NCBI RefSeq assembly: GCF_036588685.1
Contig: NC_086378.1
Span: 21,243,578-21,307,577, forward strand
Reading direction: 5' to 3'
DNA from: Mytilus trossulus
Taxonomy: Eukaryota; Mollusca; Bivalvia; Mytilida; Mytilidae
Length of the DNA: 64,000 bases
Under the pieces are notes generated by a model that searched no databases, was not told the origin of the DNA, and was given only the letters and a program-made list of their open reading frames with translations. Both the position numbers and the translations under genes were made by a program. Below, piece after piece: positions 29,719 to 42,297 of the stretch (position 1 is the first letter of the stretch; each line of letters begins with the position of its first letter).

Positions 29719-32700
29719 TTATAATCCCTGATGAACTGGTGTCTGTTGGGGCTGTGACTTCTGAAAGCAAAAAAATTAAACTTATATTAATCACTGAAAA
29801 TCTAAACAAGATTTTGATGTATCAATCTACAAATGCTTACTATAAATGTGTTGTGTCTTCTTCTAAGCTATTTTTTTTACCTTTTTTTTTTTCAAATAAT
29901 AAAACATTGGAACTATACTTTACTAAACACATATTTACATGCTTATCTAAATCATAGAGAATTGTGATGACATCACAAAAATTTGATTGATTTATTACTT
30001 ATCATGAAACAACTGAAACTTTGGTAGGTATAACTATACAAATGAAAAGTTGTAATTTATTGAACAGAATTAAATTTAAAATAAGCAACAATAAATTGAA
30101 ACAAGGCTATTCACATGAACTAATGGAAAATTTTAAGTACCTTATATTTATTGCCTCCAGGTTGGTGAGGGGCATGCTTAAGGAAGTCAATGATGCTATC
30201 ATTGACATCTGTCTCTGTTGATTTCAGATGCACCCTTAGAGACGCTTCTGGAATAGAAAAAAAGTAACTGTCACATTATGATTATACTAACCTATAAAAT
30301 AAAATAAAAAACAATACATTTTTTTTTATATTTTCATGTTAATCTTTGACATATTTAATAGTTGAATAGAATGTGTTTTGTACAATATTAAATTCAATGT
30401 TTTCATGGCCTTGCAATTGCTTAGGATGAATAGAATTTATGACTAACATTAAACAGATATGTAATGTAATTTTATACTTGTTATCATTATCTATCATCTT
30501 AAGCTATACAAACAAATTTTGCTTTTATTTTAAAAACACTTTTAGCAAGAATTTACTTACTGACAACAACTCTGTAGAGTGCTGTAGTTTGAAAGGCCTC
30601 TTTTTCTTTTTTTCCCTTCAAACTATACAGGGACCATAGCGCGTTATTGCCAAGGCGCCTCATCATTTTCCGTACCGTGTCCCCAACAGTGTTTCCACCA
30701 AGGATACTTAAGGCGTGCGTCTGAAAATGAACAAAAGTGTGCTTATCATATCAAAGTGAGATAAAAAAAAATCATTACTGACAAGAAAAGTAACTTCTCA
30801 CATATGTTGTGAAATTTCTTTTTTGTTGTTCCGGTTAATGATGCAAGAATGAGTTGTCTCATTGGCACTTATACCACATCTTCTTATATCTATTAACCTG
30901 TATGCTGTATCTAAACAACTGTACATTAGTCTGATAACTGATTTCAGAAGTGTGATGAATAATACATACCATTTGGTTTTTTTTGTTGGCATCCTGGAGC
31001 TGTGCAGATATGCTATCCATATCATCTTTTGATTTCATGACTTCTGTTAACAAACTGTCAAGATCAGCAGCATCAACATTGACAGCATTCGACTGCCCAG
31101 CCCTGAGCTGTTTCAGTATGGCACTATTCTCCTCTCCCTGTCTCTGCAGTCTAGCTAGTGCTATAAGAACTTTTTTTTCAAAACCTAGAGGGAAAAAAAA
31201 TTTCAAAACTAAGCAAGCATACAAACTGAGAAAATAACAATAAATACTAAGCACACCAGTTGACAAGCTATTTTGCTTGTCACTGTTTTTAACTACTTTA
31301 TCATTAATTCATCAAATCATTAATGACCATATGCATACAAAACAAATAGCTCTTTTAATTTTAAATATAAGTAGCTGAACTAAAACCCATAATAATCATT
31401 ATCCCAATTCAGATGTTTAATGTGAAATAACTCTGTACTAGAGGCACTGGCAGCAATGGAACTGACTTAAGTTAGTGTCTTTCCTATATCCACTAATATT
31501 GTATAGCAAATCTGTACAATCCTTTACTTTTTAAGGGATAGAAACAAATATAAATGGATGTTCAGCTATATATCCTTAAACTCTCATCAACAGATATAAA
31601 GCAGTTAATAACCATTGAATGATATCTATAAAATTTCTTTTGAACGTTTCTACTTACTTTCATTTATTTCACCTCCTCTTGAACTTCTTGGTGTGTCAAG
31701 TTCACAATCTGGTAAATCCGGCAAAATTCTAGGCTCCCTTCTTTCATTGGTCCTAGAATAAACTACAAAAAATAATTCAATATATAATTGATGATTTTGA
31801 TGCAAACACAAATAAAACATAGACTAACACATAGGAGGGTGGTAAAGGGTTATTTCAGTGCAAATTGTTTTGCCATTTTTATTTCTCATGCAGCCGTGAA
31901 AAATCGTCAAAAAGATCAACTTGTAAGAATTTTTAAATCGTTCGTTCATTGTGAAATAGCAATTTTATTTCGTGTTCTTCGTGCAGCTACCCCCCTTTTT
32001 ACGCCCCTCATATATGCATTGAAATTATTCAGCATTACAATTATTTGGATAGAACTTGCCACAAATTGCATAGATTTCCATCACCAAAAAACCAACTAAA
32101 ACCCTGAAGACTTGAATTTTTTTATAGAATGTAACGACATGTACATGTAGAAGAGTATATGTGTTTTTTTTTTAAATAAATAGCTTTATTGGATATTTTA
32201 AGTGAAGTTCTATTGCATTCTAAGCAAAGTTACTTCTCTAAGTCTCCCTATTTCAAGGTCTACCAGAGTAGACAGAATTAAAAACCATGCTGACTCTAAA
32301 CTATCATGGACTTGGCTTAGCAAGAACCCTTAAGATAAGAACAAGTGCAACTACAATTAAACTCACAGGGTTGGTAAGGTGGTGGTGTTGGTGGATAGTT
32401 GGTCTGAGGTGTTGTCGAACGACTTCTGCTTGACTGAGGTGTTGTCGAACGACTGCTGCTTGCCTGAGGTGTTGTTGAGCTTGCCTGAGGTGTGGTAGAA
32501 CCACTGCTGCTTGCATGAGGTGTTGTTGAGCTTGCCTGAGGTGTGGTAGAACCACTGCTGTTTGTCTTAGTAGTAGGCCGACAAATTTTTTTCTGGGATG
32601 GTTCGCTGTCATGGCTGTTATCTTCTACAATTATAAATCATACCTAGTTCAATCATTCGTTATTCTTTTTTAGTCAATTTTTCCCCTTAATTATTTCCAA

Positions 32701-34215
32701 GGTAAAATTCATAAAATAAAAACTCACATCAGCAACATTAAATACTGTGCTTAAATTTGTATCAACAAAAAACTGCTTGGATTAATTCCTTAATAAACAC
32801 TTAATTTTAATACAGATATATAAATAAAAAAAGGCATGTACCAATTTTCAATTTTCTGAAAAACATACAACATGCATATGATTGAGAATATAGCAGATTA
32901 TAAATACATTAACCATTAATCTATCAACCAAATTTTCATACCGTCCTCCGAACTATTGTATCTGTCTGGCCGTCCCGCTTCTCTTTTATTTTATTCATCT
33001 TCATCTGTTTCAACATTCGAGGTATACTCTGCCCTTTTTCTCCTTGATAGAGCTTTTTCATAAGTATCTATATGATAAAAAAAAGGGGGAAAAAATTAAC
33101 TGATTTAATTCAATATCATTATAGGCATTAGAAGAATTTCCCTTCCAATAAAAATTGATTTCATTCTACCACAGTTTACATTATTTGCAACTAGTAGAAT
33201 TAACTTTTAGCTATTAAACTATTGATATTATTAAAGGTTACTGTTTTTTTTTTAATTTTGATGTTTCATATGACTTTAAGGAGGCTCAAGGGTACAAAAA
33301 TTCACACATAAATTTATATACATTTTTTTCATTGAAAATTTGATTTATTATGTAAACCATGTACACTATTTTAAATTTAGTTGTTAATTTATGATATGGT
33401 ACAAAAATTAATAAAATTATCAATTTGTTTGGACATACAATGATTTAAAGATCTCCATTACATGAAAAAAAGCCATTTTTACATTAAACAGAAAAATCTT
33501 TTTTCAATTTTCACAATTGAATACCCCTTACATTGCCTTAACTAGAATATTACCGGTATAAGAAAATATCTTGACTTCATATCTCTTCCAGTTTTCTTTG
33601 TCTGGTATTTCCCTCTTCTTTACTTTATGCCTTATCATACTAGAATGGCAATCTGGCCAATAAGCATACATTCCCTGCAAATTATAATTCACAAAATTAT
33701 ACACTTTTATTTTTTAGTGTCTTCTTCAATTTGTAGTCCACTCGTTCATGACTCCATGTACATACTACAAGTGTTATACATGTAAATGTTGTTAAAAAGA
33801 ATATAAGATAAAAATACATGTTCACGTATGTGAATGAATGTAACAACATGTTTAGTCAATGTCAAACAGATACATATATATCAAAAACATCAAATTATTT
33901 TGCATCAATTGTGCTACAAATACAATGTACATGTACATATACATGTATATACATGAATAACTGAAAAAGTTTTGTTCGAGAGTCGTGTGAAATTGATATG
34001 CATGAGCCTGTTACATATTCAAAATACATTTCTAAAAAAATGCTATAAATTGAGATGAATATGAAGCGTGTAGCTGTGTATACAGACATGACTTATAAAA
34101 CTATCATGAAAAAGTTCTGAGCAAGTACCTCTGTGGTGCTCTGTATCCACAATTGAGGCACAATCTCGACAGCCTTCTCCTCGATGAACTCCACCACGAC
34201 GTATTCATACACCAT
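29719..34215 (-). CDS. Nine-exon gene for a DUF4806-like protein inside the transposon
   Basis: Minus-strand exons, read 5' to 3': 34215-34129, 33674-33554, 33067-32942, 32624-32367, 31762-31658, 31184-30970, 30720-30561, 30247-30141, 29760-29719. Every intron is GT-AG and all phases agree (0,1,1,1,1,0,1,0). The total is 1221 nt, or 406 codons plus stop. The start MVYEYVVVEF follows an AG, so an upstream 5' UTR exon is likely. Domains in order: N-terminal block (VEIVPQLW, YAYWPDCHSSMIRHKV, WKRYEV), charged linker, Ser/Thr/Pro/Gln repeats STTPQASS (exon 4), a coiled-coil exon (ALARLQRQGEENSAILKQL), then SILGGNTVGDTVRKMMRRLG and AFQTTALYRVVV, which resemble DUF4806. One in-frame TAA interrupts exon 3 at 32993-32991. 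The function is unknown; an accessory transposition protein is my inference. Confidence 0.8.
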
Positions 34216-34839
34216 CTGCAATTTAAATCAACATTAGACATTTAACCAAGCTGCCAGGATTGTTATACATTGTACATGCAGCTTATCAATTAATTATTTT
34301 CTTTCTTAAATATCCTATCTCTGATTCATTAAAAAATATCAGGTTTAGTGAACAAGATAGAAAGATTTGTAAAGAGTCCCTCATATGTATCACAGTCTGT
34401 ACATTGTATATCTAGTGTATGTTATTTGTAAAATTACTTTAATTGAAATGCTGAAGTCCTATTTAGAAAAATAAGAGAATAAAACAGGGAGCTGTATCAT
34501 TGAAACTGGACAGTAGATACCATAAATAATGTCAAGTTAAAAAAAACATTAATATCTTACTAAATGTAAATGATTGAGCAAAATTACTTATCAAATTTAA
34601 ATGTATTGCCTAATATTTGTAGTTCATTAATACTTGAAAGAACTTGACCCAATCATTATCACTGACTGATAAATAAATTTATACGCATCTAGTACAAACA
34701 ATTTTTTCTAACTTCAAATCAAGATCACATACATGTAAGTTTTAACTAGTGTTATGCACAAATGTACATGCAATGCATTTATAACAACTAAATCTTTTAG
34801 TTATAAGTACAATGTACTTCTACTTACACATTTAAATGA

Positions 34840-36861
34840 CTAAAATTCATGCAGAACTGCTAGGAAAACGGATTCAAGACCTTTTTCAATCATGATTGCC
34901 CTTCTTTCTAGTTGACTTATAGATATTTTCTTCATGACAGTATGCCGACGATGACATTTCATGGCACCTAAAATTCTTGAGTCACAGGGTTCAATAAAGA
35001 TTGGCTCAGAACGCCTATGAATTCGACATAAAACTAAATCAGTACCGTCAGTATGTTGTTCATTTGTCAATTCAATGACTTCACAGCCATTTTGGTTATC
35101 TAATATATAAGAATTGTTCGGCTTCTTATTCACTATTTTTTTTTCTTGATCAACAAAACATTGTGTCTCATTTTTCATTTCAAAAATTCTTTTGATTATT
35201 TGAATTAGAGGACATTTTCCAGAATGAACTGCTTTTTTCAGTTTCTGCATATAGTTTTCATATGGAAATGCACTAAATTTGTCAAGATGTCCAAGATTTT
35301 TCACATCATCAGCAATATGCATCATACTGTGCACATTGTACACTAGAAATTCAGGGCCATAAATTTCTCTTCCCTGTGCTATAAAGAATTTAAGCAGATT
35401 TTCTGCATACATCTGGTGGTTCTTAGATAGTTCTGGAGAAACAATAATTCCTATCCCAACACTTAAAGTCATAAAATGAGAGTATAGTTCTGGTCTTAGG
35501 ATATCTTTCAACACAATTTTTCCAGTATATAAGAGAAATTGGCGATATTCAGTGGCTTTCCATCGGTCTACATCATCTAGACTTCTTGGTTTTCGGGCAA
35601 ATACACTGGGTATAGCTTTTCGAAGTTGTAACAACTTAAAACTTATTTGATCTTTATTTTGTGCAGACAATTTAAAGTCTCTTTTACCTCTTAACCAAAG
35701 TAACAACAGTCTCTTCATGACCCCTAAACATGTTTGATGCATGTAATCAACTGGAAATGCTTTAGTCATGTCTATTGGCAGATTTGTTAGTGGTGTGTTA
35801 CCATGATGATGTTCAGGTTGTGATTGACTCCTGAATGATATATCAGTGCGAGGCTGTGCAGTGTCAATTTCCTGATATGTTATTCTACCATTCCATACTC
35901 CAGTTTGGGTACATTTATCACATCCATAATAACCTGAATATAATTTAACATTTTTTATCATTGCTTTGGCAGGAGCATCACAAATAAAGCTACATATTTT
36001 TATTTGAATAGTTCTTTCTTTAAACTGAAACCCGTTGCCATTCAACCTTTGAAGTTCTTCAATTGCATCATTCATGAAATTCAAATCTTTTGGCTTGCTT
36101 TGACCTAAGCATAATGCAACGGGAAATACTGCTACTGGATATTTTTCTAGCGATAACCCGCATAATATCGGCCACAATGATGTTCGAGAACTTTTAAAAA
36201 GAGGCAGACCATCTATATTAAAACAAATATCTATTTGTTGGACATTTTCTTGCAATTTTTCTGGATATTTTTTTAAGTTGTCAACAATACCTTCTTCTAT
36301 CCCAAAGTAAAAATAATCCATTCCTGAGACTTTTTTGGTATCAACGTGACGTTTAGTTTTTAAAAGACTTCTAGCTGTTGATGGTAATTGTTTTAATCCA
36401 ATAAATTTTAACATCTTAAGCAGCTTATCAGTTGAATTGTGTGAAATATTGTTTTCATTAACCCAGGAAGGTAATAGTTTTGACAATAACTCCTGATTTG
36501 GAATTTCTGAATTGTCCTCTGAATCAGATGATATGATGATATGTTGATCAATTGCATTCCATAATTCTGACTCACTTTGCGAAACTTGGTTACTGTCAGA
36601 AATTGAATCATTTTCACAAGCTACCAGTTCATCATCACTCAAGATTCCCTGATCTTCATGTATGTTTGACTCATAATTTGATTTTGAAGAAGAAATACTA
36701 GAATTTTCTCCTGTGTTAACATGCATGTTACTGTATTGATTTTCATCCTCAGAGTCACTGGAACCAATTTCACGACATCTTTTTCTTTGAACAGAACGTG
36801 CCCCATGCATCCATGCTTTCTTGTATCTTTTTCTTCTTTCTTTTGATTCAGAAGCATGCAT
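34840..36861 (-). CDS. Transposase_21-like transposase, 673 codons
   Basis: It is a single intact exon preceded by a splice acceptor (TTTTTCAG just before the ATG at 36861), so a non-coding first exon probably lies upstream. The N-terminal 145 residues are basic, then Ser/Asp/Glu-rich. Motifs are FNIDGLPLFKSS with SLWPIL (Asp217), CDAPAKAM (Asp295), GYYGCDKC (Cys314, Cys317) and FPVDYMHQTCLGV (Asp372). These match the order in CACTA transposases and suggest the catalytic Asp set. LDKFSAFPYENYMQKLKKAV (527-546) resembles DUF4218. It should bind the element ends and cut DNA in the nucleus. No frameshift or stop is present, so the enzyme may still be functional. Superfamily placement is by motif recall. 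Confidence 0.75.
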   Translation of the reverse strand: MHASESKERRKRYKKAWMHGARSVQRKRCREIGSSDSEDENQYSNMHVNTGENSSISSSKSNYESNIHEDQGILSDDELVACENDSISDSNQVSQSESELWNAIDQHIIISSDSEDNSEIPNQELLSKLLPSWVNENNISHNSTDKLLKMLKFIGLKQLPSTARSLLKTKRHVDTKKVSGMDYFYFGIEEGIVDNLKKYPEKLQENVQQIDICFNIDGLPLFKSSRTSLWPILCGLSLEKYPVAVFPVALCLGQSKPKDLNFMNDAIEELQRLNGNGFQFKERTIQIKICSFICDAPAKAMIKNVKLYSGYYGCDKCTQTGVWNGRITYQEIDTAQPRTDISFRSQSQPEHHHGNTPLTNLPIDMTKAFPVDYMHQTCLGVMKRLLLLWLRGKRDFKLSAQNKDQISFKLLQLRKAIPSVFARKPRSLDDVDRWKATEYRQFLLYTGKIVLKDILRPELYSHFMTLSVGIGIIVSPELSKNHQMYAENLLKFFIAQGREIYGPEFLVYNVHSMMHIADDVKNLGHLDKFSAFPYENYMQKLKKAVHSGKCPLIQIIKRIFEMKNETQCFVDQEKKIVNKKPNNSYILDNQNGCEVIELTNEQHTDGTDLVLCRIHRRSEPIFIEPCDSRILGAMKCHRRHTVMKKISISQLERRAIMIEKGLESVFLAVLHEF

Positions 36862-38269
36862 TCTGAAAAATGAAATGTTAGTTTTTTCTCAGAGAAAAAA
36901 AGGTAAAGCTAAACTACTCAAGATTGTTGTTAATTTTAACATGATATCATATGCAAAATCTGATAAAAATTAATCAAATTCAGTTCAAACAAGTCAGAAG
37001 ACAGATTATTTTTTTATTTAAAATAGGAGAGAACGGAACTTGAGTTCAAACGTGTAGGGTGCGAAAGTGTATTGGACGTGAACAGACCTGATCCTATCCA
37101 TACATGTACGTAACGCGTGTATGCCATAATTTTTAATATGTAAAAACAAGATCCAAGCATATTTGTTCGCTTTTCAGTATGTCCCCAGCACAGGATAATT
37201 ATTTTATTTGGGTAGGGATTCAAACCATATTTCCTCATAATTCATATATATGTATGAATCCTATATATGCATTAATCGGTTTGTTTTTTCTAAAAAACTA
37301 GTAATTACGATGCGAAATATGTTCTAGTTACCCCCCTTTGGCCGATCATTTGATATTCTCGCATAACTGATTTTGAATTGTGTTCACTCCACCTTTAGTT
37401 TTAAAGTGAATTCTTTTTCCTAGTCATTACATTAGAATACGTTAGAGTAATCAGATCGAAATTTATTCAAAAAATTGGCAACAAAAGCCTAAAAGGGGGG
37501 TCCTAACCTCTCCCCCCTTTTTTTTTTTATCAGCGACTACATTTTTAATGAGAAAAATTATATGTTAATTTCCATGCACATCACAATAAACTCAGAGATT
37601 ATAACTAATTGGAGAATCGTACAAACCAGTGAGGAGAAACATTGACGAGTGTTTCCTGCATATTTAACTTCAAATTATCCCGACCAATGAAGTCGTTATA
37701 CTTCTATGTTTTTTATCTTGCTCGTGCAGAAACATGCAATACGATCACATCTATATAATTACCTTTCTTTTAATCTTTGTCTTATCTTAAATAATAACTG
37801 TAAATTCTTGGTGTCGTCTTGTAAATTATAAAATTTGATGATCTGACTGTTGAAGAGAATCCCGCTTTAAAAATCAAAATTTAAGAAGAGCGCGCATGCG
37901 TCCAAATTATAGTTTCGTAAATGTTACGCATTTCTATTTTTCATCCATAATAAACATCTATTTCACTATTATATAAAATAAATCATATCATTAATAAATA
38001 AGATAGTACCGACGGAAACTTTTATCTATGTAATAACAAAATCAAAGATGCGAAAATAAATACACAGAGATATGATGTATACAATTGCGCATGCGCCATC
38101 GCATATAATAGTTCTGTAATATAAAAAAAATGCTATAAGATAATCAACATAATTACATACTTTAAAGAAAATTTCTTTTTTACAGTTTTTTTTTTATTTC
38201 TTTTCTTTTTTTTTGGGGGGGGGGGGGGGGGGGGTATTTTTCTTTTTTTTTACAAAAAAGACGTACATT
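36862..38269. other. Transposon 5' flank, non-coding
   Basis: It probably holds the promoter and 5' UTR exon of the transposase gene. A poly-T stretch and a G-run (about 38215-38234) lie near its right end. No coding exon was identified. Confidence 0.5.
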
Positions 38270-38516
38270 GTTGGAACGTTTTAAGACTGTTAGTTAAGTA
38301 ACGTTTTAAAAATAACCAATACTCAACGTTTCTACAACGTCTTCTTTGTAACAAAACCAAAACGAAACTTCCACACAACGTTAAAAAAAACGTTCCCTCA
38401 ACGTTAAATTGTAACGTTTCACATTAACGTACTCACAACGTTGTTTTAACGTTAAAGTCCGAAATTACCTAACAGGAACCAATCCATAACGTTCTTTGAA
38501 CGTTATGTGTTTAGTG
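38270..38516. repeat. Right terminal/subterminal region with AACGTT motifs
   Basis: Eleven exact AACGTT hexamers occur in about 235 bp, in both flanking contexts. The outermost pair (GTTCTTTGAAC) sits next to the CACTA end. Confidence 0.78.
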
Positions 38517-38635
38517 GGTTGATTATAAAAACCGCAAATACAATGTAACATTTGTTTTTACTGTAACTGATAAAAACCTATTATATTTGTCATCAAACAC
38601 AGCTCCGCGTTTGACACCTTTCTTTGGAATTATTT

Positions 38636-38757
38636 ATAGAACTTTAATAAAGCGTATTTTTAGAACTTTAATAAAGCGTATTTATAGAACTTTAATAAAG
38701 CGTATTTATAGAACTTTAATAAAGCGTATTTATAGAACTTTAATAAAGCGTAGAAGG
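38636..38757. repeat. 24-bp minisatellite, 5 copies
   Basis: The unit TAGAACTTTAATAAAGCG plus TATTTA repeats five times. It reads in frame as an artificial IYRTLIKR repeat, which I do not call a protein. Confidence 0.92.
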
Positions 38758-38769
38758 TTAGTTGATTAG

Positions 38770-38945
38770 TAATCACGTTGATTCTGTTAAACTGACTGTT
38801 TTATATACTCATGATACTTTGAATGTTAAAAAGATTGAATGGTCTTTTCTGATTCTTAAATATGTTGAAGTCAACCCATGCTTTGCAAATTTTAGGGGGG
38901 GGGGGGGGCGCACGCCCGCCACGCCCCCGCCTAAATCCGCCCCTG
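38770..38945 (-). mobile_element. hAT-like MITE end
   Basis: On the minus strand it starts CAGGGGCGGATTTAGGCGGG, a terminus type seen in hAT-derived elements (recalled). A G-run and a unique part follow. The left terminus is not visible. It truncates the LINE at its side. Confidence 0.45.
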
Positions 38946-41900
38946 AAGTTAATATCTTCTTTATATAGTGGGGTATTTGCGTAAATTTCATAATTCAAAG
39001 CATGTTTTGCTTGCATATCAGCTAACTCATTTCCCCAGATACCTACATGGCTAGGAATCCATTCGAGCACGACATTTATACCTGCTTTTAGTAGCGTTGT
39101 TATACTATAGTAAATATCATAAATAATTAAGTTATTGACCTTTGATAGAGGTCCCTGTATTGCCTGTAAAGCTGATAATGAATCAACGAATATTACAACA
39201 TTTAATGGTAGGACATCTTGTATCCAATTGAGTGCAAGGAATATTGCCATAAGTTCACATGTAAATACTGATAAATCGTTATGCAGTCTATACCCTTTTT
39301 TATTTTGAATTCTGGTATTACATAAGCACAGCTACTTTTTCCACTATCTGGTTCTTTGGATCCGTCAGTATATATTTTTATATAATTTTTATAATTAGTA
39401 TCAATGAGGATATCGCCCTCGCTTTTGATAAGATGTGGGAGGTCCTTTTTTGTTATAATATTGTGTAACTGGGTGCTAACATTGGGTTTAAGTAAGTGCC
39501 ACGGGGGCTGTGGGCATTCACTCTGTTTATATATAACTTTTGTATCAATATTAAATATTTGTATAACATCTTGTGCTATGCAATAGAATGGTTTTTGCTT
39601 CGTTTTAATACGGTTTTGATAGTATTGATAGTCAAAATCGTTTTGTAAACTAATTTTAGCTGGATGGAGATCATCATAACTCATAATATTTAAATATGCT
39701 TTTGTAATTAAAGATTTTCTTATGTCCTCGTAGGGAGGGTCACCCATTTCGGCCTGTAAACTTGCAAGTGAGGCCCCTTTAATGACACCTGTACAAGTAC
39801 GCAAGGCCTGCGTTTGTAAACTATCTAGGATCTTTTTTGTCGAGTATGATGCGGTATTATAAATTTGACATCCATAATCTATTTTGGATCTTATTAACGC
39901 TACATATATATTTCGTAGTGTGTGACTGTTAGCACCCCATTTGGTTCCAGATATTACCCTCATACAGTTCAACACTTTGGTGCATCTAGTATGTATGTAC
40001 TGAATGTGTTTATTCCAAGTTAATTTGCAATCAAATATAATCCCTAAAAATTTAACTTCTTTAACTATTTGCAATATATTGTTTCCAAATTTAAATTTGA
40101 TATCAGGAATATTCTTTTTTCTATTAAATATAATACACACTGTTTTATTGGTGGATAAATTGAATCCCCAAGTGTTACACCATTTATAAATATTATTTAA
40201 ATCCTGTTGTATTTTTTTCTGTAAAAAAGAAATACATTTTCCCGATAACCAGATAGCTCCGTCATCTGCAAACTGTGACATTTCACAATTTTTAATGCAG
40301 TCAGTGAGGTCGTTTACCATAATATTAAAGAGAGTAGGGCTTATGCAGCTACCTTGGGGCGTTCCATTTTGAAGTATATATATTTCTGAGAAAGTGTCAT
40401 TAATTTTGACTTGTATAGTTCGATTTGTAAGGTAATCACTAACATAAGCAAGCATGTTTCCTTTAATTCCTAGTTTGATCATTTTTTTCAACAAGCCATG
40501 TTTCCAGAGCATATCAAATGCTTTCTGGAAGTCGATAAATATACCTATAGTGACTAACTTTTTCAAAAAGCTCTTTTGGATGTCATTGTCTAATCTAATA
40601 CACTGTTCTAATGTGCTTCTGTTCTTTCTAAACCCACTCTGAGTAGGTGCATACAACTTATTTTTTTCTAAATACCATTTTAAGCGATTATTAACTATTT
40701 TCTCCATAATTTTATTGAAATTTGAAATTAAGGAGATTGGTCTATATGACAAAGGGTCGGAGTGGGGTTTACCAGGTTTTATATGTGGGATAATAATTGC
40801 ATGTTTCCATGTTTTGGGTAGTTCCTGTAAAAACCATATTCTATTAAAAAATAATAATATAATACTTAAGGATTTGTTCGACATGTGTTTAAACATGTTG
40901 TAACCAATTTTATCTTTTCCTGGTGCACTGTTATTTGTGTCATTAATTGCATCTTTTAGTTCATTTAGTGTGAACTCTTCGTTATAGCAGTCTGAGTTAT
41001 CTTTATAGAATTGTACTAAATTAGTATCATTTTTTTCTATATCTGCTTTGTGTTTTTTTAATTCTTCGTTATAGTTATTTGTACTGCTTACAGTGCAAAA
41101 TTTTTGAGCTAATAAATCTGCCTTTCCCTTTGTTGTTTCATATATATTATTATTATCTATTAAGGTTTCTATTTCCTTTTTCTCAGTTACCTTTCCTAAC
41201 ATTCTTTTTATATTGTACCACACTTTTGATAATTTTGTATCAGTATTCATTGAGTCACAGTATGATTCCCAATATTGTTTCTGTGAATCATTTAGTATAT
41301 TTCTGCACTTATTTTGTTTCTCTTTATAGTTTTTAAAATCCTGCCCATTACCTGTATGTTGAGCTTTATTTCTGGCTTTATTTCTATCTTTTACTGCTTT
41401 AGTGCAATTAGTATTCCACCAGGGTACAGATGGTTTGTTACTTTTGCAATTATTTTTTCTGACTGGAATGGTTATTGTATCAGTTAGTAAAGTACATGTT
41501 TCTTGAGTGTTACAAGTCACCATGTCTTCACATAGTATTTGGTCACACTTGCTGGAGAATCCATTCCAGTCAGTTTTAGCGTAGTTCCACTTAAAAACTG
41601 ATTCATTTTTATAATCCGGTTTTTCATTAAGTGTTAATGAGACCACAAAATGGTCACTTCCATAAGTTGAGCTATGATCTACTGCCCATGTGGCTTTGTG
41701 GCTAATATTTGGACTAACAAGTGATATATCTATACATGACGTTTCTAACTTTATTGGATTTAGTCTAGTACCACTTCCATCATTAAGAATGACTATATTG
41801 TTATTGACTATGAAATTATATAATTCTCTCCCTTTACTGTTACTACCCCATAGAGTATGATGGGCATTAAAGTCTCCACACATAATTATATCATTTTTAA

Positions 41901-42297
41901 CTTGTTTGAATATGTTTTCATATTCTGCTTCTTTAGTATTATTAGCACTGTCATATATATTTATTATAGTAGTTGTTTTGTTATCTATTTTAATATTAAT
42001 ACTACTATTTTCCAGTTTAGATATTATATTTACTTTTGTGTATCTAATATGATCTCTACAGTAAATTGCTGTACCACCCCCTTTTGTGTTTCTAACTGAA
42101 AATGTAGCTAGATTATATCCTTTTATTTTAGTATGCTCTTCTTCATTATTATACCATGTCTCTTGTAGACATATAATATCAGGTAGTTTGCTTGTTTTGC
42201 TCAATGACCATAGGTATTCTGGACCATGAGCATTGAAACCTTGACAGTTCCAATGAATTATATTTAATGTATTAGTCAACATTTGACTAAGCAGCAT
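38946..42297 (-). pseudogene. LINE ORF2: endonuclease, RT, RNase H (one frameshift)
   Basis: The main frame (42297-39202) encodes an endonuclease with IIHWNCQG, LQETW (Glu46), GDFNAHH (141-147) and GSDH (213-216). The RT has FIDFQKAFD (587-595), GTPQGS (645-650) and catalytic FADD (676-679). RNase H opens with IYTDGSK (975-981). A frameshift near 39290-39302, by an A-run, moves the rest of RNase H (FVDSLSALQA, WIPSHVGIWGNELAD) into another frame, readable from 39250 to 38946. Apart from this lesion the frame is open for about 1000 codons, so decay is recent. The protein nicks DNA and reverse transcribes element RNA in place. Confidence 0.88.

Larger units (their letters stand above)
28005..38516 (-). 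mobile_element. Probable CACTA-like (CMC/EnSpm) DNA transposon, 10.5 kb
   Basis: The left end is CACAAAACAC and the right end, read inward, is CACTAAACAC, each followed by AACGTT-rich sequence. The interior holds a Transposase_21-like transposase and a spliced DUF4806-like gene, both on the minus strand. CACTA termini and two genes with subterminal repeats are family hallmarks. I could not define a clean 3-bp target duplication: outer flanks are TTA-CC and GG-TTG, so the termini may extend to CCCAC/GTGGG. Assignment to CMC is from motifs, not from a search. Confidence 0.68.

Noticed and set aside
29721..29768. CTGATGA ... TCTGAAAGC as a hammerhead on the plus strand
   Set aside because: The spacing gives no stem II, and the stretch is the last coding exon and acceptor of the DUF4806-like gene.
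32304..32612. Minus-strand 102-codon open frame with HLRQAQQHLMQA repeats
   Set aside because: It is the wrong frame of exon 4 of the DUF4806-like gene; the consistent splice phases give the Ser/Thr/Pro frame instead.
28002..38519. Clean 3-bp target duplication for the CACTA-like element
   Set aside because: Flanks read TTA-CC and GG-TTG; only two of three bases agree, so I do not claim it.
38587..38769. Protein with IYRTLIKR repeats
   Set aside because: Pure translation of a 24-bp minisatellite.
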